Shown: piece by piece, positions 1-4,052 of the stretch
Position numbering within the stretch: position 1 is the first letter of the stretch
Layout of the letters: each line of letters starts with the position of its first letter
Assembly: GCA_964483025.1 (NCBI GenBank)
Contig: CAYZZT010000044.1
Location: forward strand, 1 to 5,298
Direction: 5' to 3'
From: CAIZIN01 sp964483025
GTDB lineage: Bacteria > Patescibacteriota > Minisyncoccia > Phycocordibacterales > CAIZIN01
Length of the DNA stretch: 5,298 nucleotides
Notes under the pieces: model-generated
What the model saw: the letters and a program-made list of their open reading frames with translations, nothing else
Database searches by the model: none
What the model was told of the DNA's origin: nothing
Position numbers and translations under genes: made by a program

Positions 1-25
1 GAGACAAGTTTTTTAAAAAGAAATC

Positions 26-487
26 ATGCTTAATTTGGCAGTAGGGATTATGATGTTTGTATCATCAGTTGCACCGACGCAAGCAACGACTACAAGCACC
101 TCCTCCGCACCAATTAGCACATCAACGCCTAAGGTTGTATCTGTAGCGAAGGTCGAAACCGAACTCAATAAAACAACCGAGGATCTTGTGCGCGAAGAAT
201 TTTCTGATATTCCCATTATGGTGGAAATCGCAAAATGTGAATCGCAGTTTACCCAGTTTAATAAAGATGGTTCCATTCACTTAGGTCGTATTAACCCGGC
301 CGACGTTGGAACTTTCCAAATTAATGAACGTTACCATTTACGTGAATCTCAAAAGTTAAATCTTGATATTCATACAGTAGATGGTAACCTCAAATACGCT
401 CGACACCTTTATGAAAATGAAGGAGTCGATCCGTGGAGTGCATCTTCACCGTGTTGGGGTAAACGTATTGTAGTTGCTAGGAAATAA
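26..487 (+). CDS. Secreted lysozyme/transglycosylase-like protein (153 aa)
   Basis: Probable extracytoplasmic peptidoglycan-cleaving protein of the lysozyme-like (SLT/goose-lysozyme type) fold. Visible: a hydrophobic N-terminus (residues 3-17) ending near P-T-Q-A, which could be a signal peptide though it lacks the usual Lys/Arg; a Thr/Ser/Pro-rich linker (about 20-38); then a compact domain from about 55 to 147. In that domain C71-E72-S73 carries the likely catalytic Glu, followed by N90-P-A-D-V-G-T-F-Q-I-N (90-100), a Y-A-R-H-L-Y helix (124-129) and W-S-A-S-S-P-C-W-G (137-145). C71 and C143 could form a disulfide. An in-frame stop at 14-16 rules out an upstream start; Met9 and Met10 are alternatives but would remove most of the signal peptide. 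No Shine-Dalgarno is seen. A terminator follows 6 bases after the stop. Activity is inferred from motifs; substrate is unknown. Confidence 0.85.
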   Translation: MLNLAVGIMMFVSSVAPTQATTTSTSSAPISTSTPKVVSVAKVETELNKTTEDLVREEFSDIPIMVEIAKCESQFTQFNKDGSIHLGRINPADVGTFQINERYHLRESQKLNLDIHTVDGNLKYARHLYENEGVDPWSASSPCWGKRIVVARK

Positions 488-493
488 TTCTAC

Positions 494-527
494 AAAAAAC
501 CTCATCCAGAAATGGATGAGGTTTTTT
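494..527 (+). terminator. Intrinsic terminator after the lysozyme-like gene
   Basis: Perfect 14-bp inverted repeat: AAAAAACCTCATCC (494-507), 6-base loop, GGATGAGGTTTTTT (514-527). The GC part of the stem is followed by six T, and six A stand on the other side, so it could also stop transcription from the opposite strand. It starts 6 bases past the stop codon at 485-487. Confidence 0.92.
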
Positions 528-576
528 GATATACCCGCCTAAGTTTTTACTATCTTGAATTATTTTGTATTTTGTA

Positions 577-652
577 TTTGTCATTCCCGCGAAGGCGGGA
601 ATCCATGAATTAATTCTGCAGACTGGATTCCGGCCTTCGCCGGAATGACAAA
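577..652. repeat. REP-type palindromic repeat pair
   Basis: Two arms in opposite orientation (577-605 and 624-652) match over 29 bases with 2 mismatches, around an 18-base spacer (606-623). Each arm is itself a perfect 8-bp hairpin: ATTCCCGC-GAAG-GCGGGAAT (583-602) and ATTCCGGC-CTTC-GCCGGAAT (627-646). The shared ends GTCAT...ATCCA match a palindromic repeat class found between genes in many bacteria, whose spurious translation contains HSGEGRNP and WIPAFAGMT; both strings appear on the minus strand here. No RAYT transposase gene is present. The right edge lies 7 bases before the -10 box of the next gene. Confidence 0.88.
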
Positions 653-659
653 AATGCGA

Positions 660-665
660 TATAAT
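660..665 (+). promoter_or_regulatory. -10 box giving a leaderless HAD-gene mRNA
   Basis: A perfect TATAAT at 660-665 stands 7 bases before the ATG at 673. Standard spacing puts the transcription start at 672 or 673, so the mRNA would have essentially no 5' untranslated leader. No Shine-Dalgarno exists: the intervening bases are ACCACCT. The expected -35 position (about 637-642) falls inside the right arm of the REP-type repeat and does not resemble TTGACA. Confidence 0.6.
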
Positions 666-672
666 ACCACCT

Positions 673-1488
673 ATGAAATACACCACCCTCATATTCGACC
701 TCGATGGAACATTGGCACCAAGCAAAGCTCCACCTTCGGGATCTATGTGCCAGAATCTTTGCGAAGCCCTTAAACATTTTAAAATAGCTGTGATTTCAGG
801 TGCAAGCTTTGAACAATTTCAAAAGCAATTAGTTGCATATTTACCATGCTCTGATTTTTCAAATCTTATGCTTGCACCCACAAACGGTTCGGCGATATAT
901 TCTTTTAAAGATGGGAAATGGAATTGTCTTGAAAAGAGTGTATTGAGTAAAGAAGATAAGGATAAAATTTTTGAAGTAATAGAGGGAGCAATGAAAGAAT
1001 GCCACGTAATCAAAAATAATACCTATGGTGAGCAAATTGAAGATAGGGAAACACAAATTACTTTTTCTGGCTGTGGTTCAAGAGCTCCAATTTCAGTAAA
1101 AGAAATTTGGGATCCAGATAATTCACTTCGAATAAAAATGGCGAATTATATTAAACAACAAATTCCCCAATTCGAGGTTAGGGTAGGGGGGATGACTTCA
1201 ATTGATGTTACAGCAAAAGGATTTGATAAAGCAAGCGCAACAAATAAAATTGAAAAATATTTAAATGTAAAAAGAGAAGAAATCTTATTTATGGGTGACG
1301 CTCTTTTCGCAGGTGGAAATGATGAACCAGAGAAAAGTACCGGGGTGGATACTTTGCAGGTCTCGGGACCAAATCAAACCGAAAAAGAAATTAAAGAATT
1401 AATCGAGATAGATACCCTACGAATAGTAGATCCAAGTGAAGCAGAGGAAAGAATTAAGGATTTGATATTGCAGGCAAAAAATATATAA
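673..1488 (+). CDS. HAD-IIB family phosphatase, phosphomannomutase-like (271 aa)
   Basis: Predicted cytoplasmic Mg-dependent phosphotransferase of the haloacid dehalogenase superfamily, class IIB cap. Motif I is F-D-L-D-G-T-L (8-14; nucleophile D9, acid/base D11), motif II is V-I-S-G-A-S (40-45, S42), motif III is K186 in G-F-D-K-A-S, and motif IV is M-G-D-A-L-F-A-G-G-N-D (207-217; D209, D217). The GD(x4)GGND spacing, the S-I-D-V-T-A-K-G-F-D-K segment (176-186) and cap arginines R125 and R137 resemble eukaryote-type phosphomannomutase, which interconverts mannose 6- and 1-phosphate for GDP-mannose. Length is close to that family (about 250). A sugar-phosphate phosphatase is the main alternative. 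The start is fixed by the MKYTTLIFDLDGT opening and the TATAAT just upstream. Terminators on both sides make it a single-gene unit. Confidence 0.88.
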   Translation: MKYTTLIFDLDGTLAPSKAPPSGSMCQNLCEALKHFKIAVISGASFEQFQKQLVAYLPCSDFSNLMLAPTNGSAIYSFKDGKWNCLEKSVLSKEDKDKIFEVIEGAMKECHVIKNNTYGEQIEDRETQITFSGCGSRAPISVKEIWDPDNSLRIKMANYIKQQIPQFEVRVGGMTSIDVTAKGFDKASATNKIEKYLNVKREEILFMGDALFAGGNDEPEKSTGVDTLQVSGPNQTEKEIKELIEIDTLRIVDPSEAEERIKDLILQAKNI

Positions 1489-1498
1489 GTAATGTAAC

Positions 1499-1526
1499 AA
1501 AAAACAGCTTTTAATAGCTGTTTTTT
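1499..1526 (+). terminator. Intrinsic terminator after the HAD gene
   Basis: AAAAAACAGCT (1499-1509), 6-base loop, AGCTGTTTTTT (1516-1526): an 11-bp perfect stem with a T tail, 10 bases after the stop codon. It has the same A6-stem-6-base-loop-T6 design as the terminator at 494-527 and may work in both directions. Confidence 0.9.
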
Positions 1527-1593
1527 ATTTGTCGTATATGCCATTTTCATACTTTACATCAAGGTGATGCAAAGGTATTGAACCATTTTCTAT

Positions 1594-1622
1594 TTGACAA
1601 ATTAGTTATTCAATGCTATGAT
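1594..1622 (+). promoter_or_regulatory. Strong sigma70-type promoter with extended -10
   Basis: Consensus -35 TTGACA (1594-1599), an exact 17-base spacer, and -10 TATGAT (1617-1622) preceded by TGC, an extended -10. It matches 11 of 12 hexamer positions. Transcription should begin near 1629, close to the first base (1625) of the 41-base sequence repeated across the N gap. The likely target is the gene at 1836; if the gap is artificial, the leader would be about 66 bases. Confidence 0.8.
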
Positions 1623-1624
1623 TA

Positions 1625-1806
1625 TATAGCAAGTGAAAAGTAGTAGCTCGCCGTCCTAACCTACGNNNNNNNNNNNNNNNNNNNNNNNNNNNNNNNNNNN
1701 NNNNNNNNNNNNNNNNNNNNNNNNNNNNNNNNNNNNNNNNNNNNNNNNNNNNNNNNNNNNNNNNNTATAGCAAGTGAAAAGTAGTAGCTCGCCGTCCTAA
1801 CCTACG
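1625..1806. repeat. Identical 41-base sequence on both sides of the N gap
   Basis: The last 41 bases before the gap (1625-1665) are identical to the first 41 after it (1766-1806). Both copies begin TATAGCAAGTG and end CTAACCTACG, and both abut the N run directly. This is what two contigs sharing an unmerged end overlap look like. A true tandem or dispersed repeat that broke the assembly is the alternative. Confidence 0.9.
1666..1765. other. Assembly gap: 100 N
   Basis: Exactly 100 undetermined bases, the conventional filler for a gap of unknown size, so the length says nothing about the real distance. It lies between the promoter at 1594-1622 and the gene at 1836. Confidence 0.97.
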
Positions 1807-1835
1807 CAAGGTTTGTTCATTCAACACCAAGACAA

Positions 1836-2114
1836 ATGACAAAAGAACTGACAGCCCAAAGAATGGGGGAAATCGCCCTACTAATGCTAACTGCATCATT
1901 TACGAAGGAGGTGCAGGAGGAGATATTTGATAATAAACCGGAAAATGTCGATGGAGAAATAACCGATATGTCCGAAACACTCGGCATTAAAAAAGGTGAG
2001 GTTGCAATCTTCATGACTAGGATTGTTCAGGTTGCTCATGAAAAGAGAAAGGCCCAAAGTGAGCATACTCATGCTGAGATTATATACGAACTCAGTCGAA
2101 TCGCAAACAAATAA
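1836..2114 (+). CDS. Hypothetical small helical protein (92 aa)
   Basis: Not recognised. A soluble, acidic, probably all-helical protein with no signal peptide, membrane segment or cysteine. Residues 4-31 look like one amphipathic helix (QRMGEIALLML then TKEVQEEIF), 32-42 an acidic turn (ENVDGEITD), 43-62 a second helix, and 63-92 a charged third helix rich in Lys, Arg, Glu and His. The ATG is the only sensible start: the frame upstream to the stop at 1785 holds no ATG, GTG or TTG. There is no Shine-Dalgarno; the bases before the start are A/C-rich (CAACACCAAGACAA). A strong promoter at 1594-1622 and a terminator just after the stop support a real single-gene unit. Three helices and small size would suit a binding or regulatory protein, but nothing shows this directly. 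Confidence 0.72.
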   Translation: MTKELTAQRMGEIALLMLTASFTKEVQEEIFDNKPENVDGEITDMSETLGIKKGEVAIFMTRIVQVAHEKRKAQSEHTHAEIIYELSRIANK

Positions 2115-2130
2115 CGAACTGATGTTAACC

Positions 2131-2164
2131 AAAACTTCCAAGCTACGCGCGAGGAAGTTTTTAT
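2131..2164 (+). terminator. Probable intrinsic terminator after the 92-aa gene
   Basis: AAAACTTCC (2131-2139), 13-base loop, GGAAGTTTT (2153-2161), a 9-bp perfect stem running into TTTTTATTTTAAT. It starts 16 bases past the stop codon. The loop is longer than in the other terminators here. Confidence 0.75.
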
Positions 2165-2773
2165 TTTAATATAATTAAATAATTATAAATTCCTTAATAA
2201 TCTAAACATAAATGACTATGAACAAGTAGAGTAGGGGACTTCTTTATTTTTTATTTTTACATTTTTCTTTTTTAATTTGAAACATCCCCTATCATATTCT
2301 AAAAAATAAATAGATCAAAAATAGGGTAGCTAATATTATTATTCGCAACTTTGTTCAGACAAAAAAATAGTCGGCACCAACATAAGAGGGGTGGAGTTTT
2401 TTTGATTATTATTTGTATAGCTAGCTTGGCTGAGGCAGAATATATACATGTCGCACAATATATCTTTGCGGTAACATAGGTCTATTATATAAGTATTCTA
2501 TTAAGACCAAGCACATTAACCCCTTCCCCCTTATGTTAGCCATTTTACGAGCCTCTAAAATGCCCGTGGTGAAGTTTATTTTTTATTTTGGTACTAGTCT
2601 CTACCCCGCCTGAGCCCCAGAGCCAAAAGCCAATTTTTAACCCCCCCTCAAAATAGGCCATTTTTAGCCCTTTTGGCTAGAAGTAGTCAAAATCGACTTT
2701 TTGAGCATTTTTAGACTTTTTTAATAAAGTTAATTCCTTTTTGTTTGAAAATTTTTTTAAATTCAAATTCTTC

Positions 2774-2819
2774 TGGATCCCAGACAATTTTCTGATTACA
2801 AAAAATTTCTGGGATGACA
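2774..2819 (+). repeat. Diverged REP-like hairpin
   Basis: ATCCCAGA (2777-2784) pairs with TCTGGGAT (2808-2815); with one bulged C the stem extends through AATTTT/AAAATT to 14 bp. The ends TGGAT (2774-2778) and ATGACA (2814-2819) match the ends of the arm at 624-650 in the same orientation, while the interior is AT-rich and different. This suggests a decayed or sibling member of the same palindromic family. Confidence 0.55.
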
Positions 2820-2857
2820 CAAAATATAGTCGCAAGTATACTTCTTATTTTGTGTCA
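2815..2857. repeat. 12-bp inverted repeat around a palindrome
   Basis: TGACACAAAATA (2815-2826) and TATTTTGTGTCA (2846-2857) are perfect inverted arms around 19 bases that contain the 10-base palindrome AAGTATACTT (2834-2843). The left arm shares 5 bases with the preceding REP-like hairpin, so the two structures compete. No T tract directly follows, so it is not a typical terminator. Confidence 0.6.
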
Positions 2858-2912
2858 CTTTACACTTTTCTTTTTTCATTTTTAATTTGACTACCTCTCC
2901 CCTTTTTTGTAC

Positions 2913-2960
2913 TTGACAGATAGGGTAATCGTGTGTTAATTTAATTAAGAAAGATCTTTC
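2913..2960 (+). promoter_or_regulatory. Promoter and operator-like palindrome for the 51-aa gene
   Basis: Perfect -35 TTGACA (2913-2918), then 18 bases to TAATTT (2937-2942), preceded by TGT as an extended -10 (or TTAATT at 2936 with 17 bases). The -10 hexamer is weak. Transcription would begin near 2949, exactly where the perfect 12-base palindrome GAAAGATCTTTC (2949-2960) starts; TTAATTAA (2941-2948) directly precedes it. The palindrome's position suits a repressor site or a 5' hairpin. The leader would be about 30 bases. Confidence 0.5.
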
Positions 2961-2979
2961 AACCCTAACCAATACCACC

Positions 2980-3135
2980 ATGTCTGAAGAAACAAAAAAA
3001 TTCTGGGATCTTGTAAAAGTCAAGATAAACTCAGATGGCCTAAAGGATATAGCGCTACACTATCCCGAGCTTGCCGAGGAAATCCGTGAAATTATCGCGT
3101 ACCGGAAGAAGGTCAATAATTTCGACGAGCAATAA
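2980..3135 (+). CDS. Hypothetical 51-aa helical protein
   Basis: Not recognised. ATG at 2980, TAA at 3133-3135. The product opens MSEETKKFWDLVKVKI and continues with an amphipathic helix (L21-K43: DIALHYPELAEEIREII type) and a short acidic tail NNFDEQ. It is soluble, with no cysteine or membrane segment. Evidence that it is real: a TTGACA promoter about 60 bases upstream, an intrinsic terminator 6 bases after the stop, a marked drop in T-richness against the flanks, and a plausible acidic/basic helical composition. No Shine-Dalgarno; the start is preceded by AATACCACC, the same nine bases found before the HAD gene's ATG. It converges with the minus-strand pair beginning at 3208. Confidence 0.68.
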   Translation: MSEETKKFWDLVKVKINSDGLKDIALHYPELAEEIREIIAYRKKVNNFDEQ

Positions 3136-3141
3136 ATTTTC

Positions 3142-3170
3142 AAGGCGCACACAACTGTGGCGCCTTTTTT
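3142..3170 (+). terminator. Intrinsic terminator after the 51-aa gene
   Basis: AAGGCGC (3142-3148) pairs with GCGCCTT (3160-3166), with ACA/TGT extending the stem past a bulged G, followed by TTTTTT (3165-3170). The GC-rich stem stands out from the AT background. The T tail is on the plus strand only, so it does not serve the minus-strand pair. Confidence 0.88.
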
Positions 3171-3207
3171 ATATATAGCATTCAAATGATGTTTTAAATA
3201 TCAAAAT

Positions 3208-3447
3208 CTATTTAAAATCATTAATTACACCTATAATGAATTTCCAAATTAAATTTAGTGGGTTGGCAAAAAATGTAGACCACAAATATGTGGTTACTTC
3301 TGAAATAAGAGAAAAATTGCTATTCATCGCCTCAGTAGAAAAAATTTTCTTAAAATCAAAACTTAAAAATCCAAAAAGTATAAAAGCTATAGCAGCTAGA
3401 AAAAATAAACCTGTATAGCCCTGATTATTTTTTATAAAATTTTTCAT
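3208..3447 (-). CDS. Small membrane protein, paralogue A (79 aa)
   Basis: Function unknown. MKNFIKNNQGY is followed by one strongly hydrophobic segment (about 12-30), then F-D-F-K-K-I-F (30-36), a polar stretch, and an amphipathic region with W56, P63 and I67-W68. From residue 30 it aligns without gaps to paralogue B (offset 3 residues), sharing FDxKKIF, E39, N44-F45, V51, W56, P63 and I67-W68: about 14 identities in 39 positions. The Lys-rich start predicts an N-in, C-out single-span protein. It lies 15 bases downstream of paralogue B on the same strand, so the two are probably co-transcribed. The start at 3447 has no Shine-Dalgarno. Stop is TAG. No clear terminator lies downstream; the gene converges on the 51-aa gene. 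Confidence 0.75.
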   Translation of the reverse strand: MKNFIKNNQGYTGLFFLAAIAFILFGFLSFDFKKIFSTEAMNSNFSLISEVTTYLWSTFFANPLNLIWKFIIGVINDFK

Positions 3448-3462
3448 ATCTTAATTTGATTA

Positions 3463-3741
3463 CTATTTATTTGCATTCTTAATACCCTCAATTGCAACTA
3501 TGAATGCTTTCCATACTATTTCAAGCAAAGGCTTTAATGCTTCGCCCCAAATAAAAGTAAATGGGACCGAAAGATAATTTACCCAAACATTTCGAATTAC
3601 ACCCCATACATAAGTAAAATTATTTTTTACAGGTTCAGATGTAAATATTTTTTTAAGGTCAAAACCAAGATAACTTAAAAGTAATATTGCAATAACAACA
3701 ATAACTATAATTCCAATAAAGCCACGTTTAGAAATTTTCAT
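3463..3741 (-). CDS. Small membrane protein, paralogue B (92 aa)
   Basis: Function unknown; this type of MKxxxxGFI-plus-one-span protein looks familiar from Parcubacteria-like genomes, but I cannot name a family. MKISKRG is followed by a hydrophobic helix (about 8-25), F-D-L-K-K-I-F (27-33), then an aromatic-rich amphipathic region with W46, W53, P60 and I64-W65, and a 16-residue extension relative to paralogue A with another hydrophobic patch (72-85) and a basic tail. The K-R-G-F junction resembles a type IV prepilin cleavage site, but the Glu at position +5 is missing. First gene of a likely two-gene unit with paralogue A. No Shine-Dalgarno before the ATG at 3741; a potentially structured leader of about 170 bases lies upstream. 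Stop is TAG. Confidence 0.78.
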   Translation of the reverse strand: MKISKRGFIGIIVIVVIAILLLSYLGFDLKKIFTSEPVKNNFTYVWGVIRNVWVNYLSVPFTFIWGEALKPLLEIVWKAFIVAIEGIKNANK

Positions 3742-3915
3742 ATGGCAGATTTTTAAGGAGAGGAACGACTATAAAAATCGCCACCCCGCCCTTTGATTAA
3801 TTTATAAATTATTTAAAAAAATTTAATGACCACCCAATGTACACAAATATAAATATACTGAAAACAAAAGGGCGGGGTCTATGAATACATAGTCATTATC
3901 ATTCCTTGTATTCAT
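3742..3915 (-). other. Potentially structured leader upstream of the membrane-protein pair
   Basis: From the predicted start near 3913 to the ATG at 3741 the transcript would carry two inverted repeats. The first is a 9-bp repeat at its very 5' end (3907-3915 with 3881-3889, 17-base loop). The second is a perfect 12-bp GC-rich pair (3867-3878 with 3783-3794, AAAGGGCGGGGT and its complement) enclosing 72 AT-rich bases. A 30-codon frame with its own ATG at 3915 ends at 3823, covering the first arm of the GC stem but not the second. No known riboswitch is recognisable. The structure is read by eye; function is inference. Confidence 0.45.
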
Positions 3916-3919
3916 TGAA

Positions 3920-3928
3920 ATTATATCA
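3920..3928 (-). promoter_or_regulatory. Extended -10 promoter for the membrane-protein pair
   Basis: Read on the minus strand, TGATATAAT (3928 to 3920) is a perfect extended -10 element. The hexamer at the -35 position (TTCTGT) is poor, as is usual for extended -10 promoters. Predicted start is near 3913, giving a leader of about 170 bases to the ATG at 3741. Confidence 0.55.
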
Positions 3929-3944
3929 TAAATTAAATGCAAAC

Positions 3945-4045
3945 AGAATTAAGATTTAAGAATTATGAATTATGAATAGAGTGCCACACCGTAGGTGTGG
4001 CATTCTACATTCATTCTTAATTCTTTATTCCTAATTCTTAATTCT
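3945..4045. repeat. 101-base imperfect palindrome of AGAATTA words
   Basis: Centre: TGCCACACC (3982-3990), GTA, GGTGTGGCA (3994-4002), extended by AGA/TCT and one G-T pair to 13 bp (3978-4006). The flanks are made of repeated AGAATTA/TGAATTA words on the left and their complements on the right, so the whole element folds back on itself with a few gaps, from AGAATTAAG (3945) to CTTAATTCT (4045). It ends 7 bases past the M23 gene's stop and 17 bases before the promoter at 3920-3928. It may act as a transcription end or be a small non-coding mobile repeat; it lacks the T tail of an ordinary terminator. Confidence 0.75.
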
Positions 4046-4052
4046 ACCCAGA

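Larger units (their letters stand above)
2163..2912. other. Long intergenic region without a credible gene
   Basis: About 750 AT-rich bases with no convincing open reading frame on either strand; the longest plus-strand ATG frame I translated (2533-2613) is 26 codons. It contains long T and C tracts, a degenerate direct duplication (2238-2328 and 2840-2927), a REP-like hairpin (2774-2819) and an inverted repeat (2815-2857). AGCCAAAAG (2621-2629) is complementary to CTTTTGGCT (2670-2678), and three loose copies of a G-x-C-ATTTTTA word lie near 2629, 2657 and 2704. TTGCGG (2466-2471), 16 bases, TATAAG (2488-2493) could be a weak promoter for a small RNA, but no known RNA family is recognisable. 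Confidence 0.6.
2238..2927. repeat. Degenerate direct duplication, copies 2238-2328 and 2840-2927
   Basis: The two segments share landmarks in the same order and spacing: ACTTCTT(T)ATTTT (2238 and 2840), TTTACA-TTTTC-TTTTTT (2256 and 2859), AATTTGA (2274 and 2884), a run of four C, and TAGGGTA (2322 and 2921). From TTTACA to AATTTGA, 24 of 25 bases agree apart from a 7-base insertion in the second copy. T-richness weakens the signal. The second copy carries the promoter of the gene at 2980; the first has no gene after it. Confidence 0.5.

Noticed and set aside
13..276. 87-codon minus-strand frame
   Set aside because: Antisense shadow of the lysozyme-like gene, low-complexity Val/Thr/Ser product, no promoter or initiation signal.
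477..725. 82-codon minus-strand frame containing CHSGEGRNP and WIPAFAGMT
   Set aside because: It is the well-known spurious translation of the REP-type palindrome, crosses the terminator and runs into the start of the HAD gene.
819..1056. Two minus-strand frames of 64 and 65 codons
   Set aside because: Both are antisense to the HAD gene, whose catalytic motifs prove the plus-strand frame.
1625..1806. CRISPR-like repeat pair
   Set aside because: Only two copies, separated by a gap rather than a spacer, each touching the N run; an assembly overlap explains them better.
1606..1899. 97-codon minus-strand frame spanning the N gap
   Set aside because: It reads through 100 undetermined bases and the duplicated 41-mer, so the frame is not real evidence of a gene.
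1817..2141. Minus-strand frames opposite the 92-aa gene
   Set aside because: Shadows of the plus-strand gene, which has a promoter and terminator in the right places.
2533..2613. 26-codon plus-strand frame from an ATG in the gene-free region
   Set aside because: Very short, no initiation signal or nearby promoter, and no supporting context.
2796..3023. 75-codon minus-strand frame
   Set aside because: It covers the REP-like hairpin, low-complexity tracts, the promoter and the start of the 51-aa gene; the product has no recognisable character.
3236..3418. 60-codon plus-strand frame
   Set aside because: Antisense to paralogue A, which is supported by its alignment to paralogue B.
3757..3767. 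Shine-Dalgarno-like AAGGAGAGGAA on the plus strand
   Set aside because: No start codon with a usable open frame follows within a suitable distance, and the gene there lies on the minus strand.
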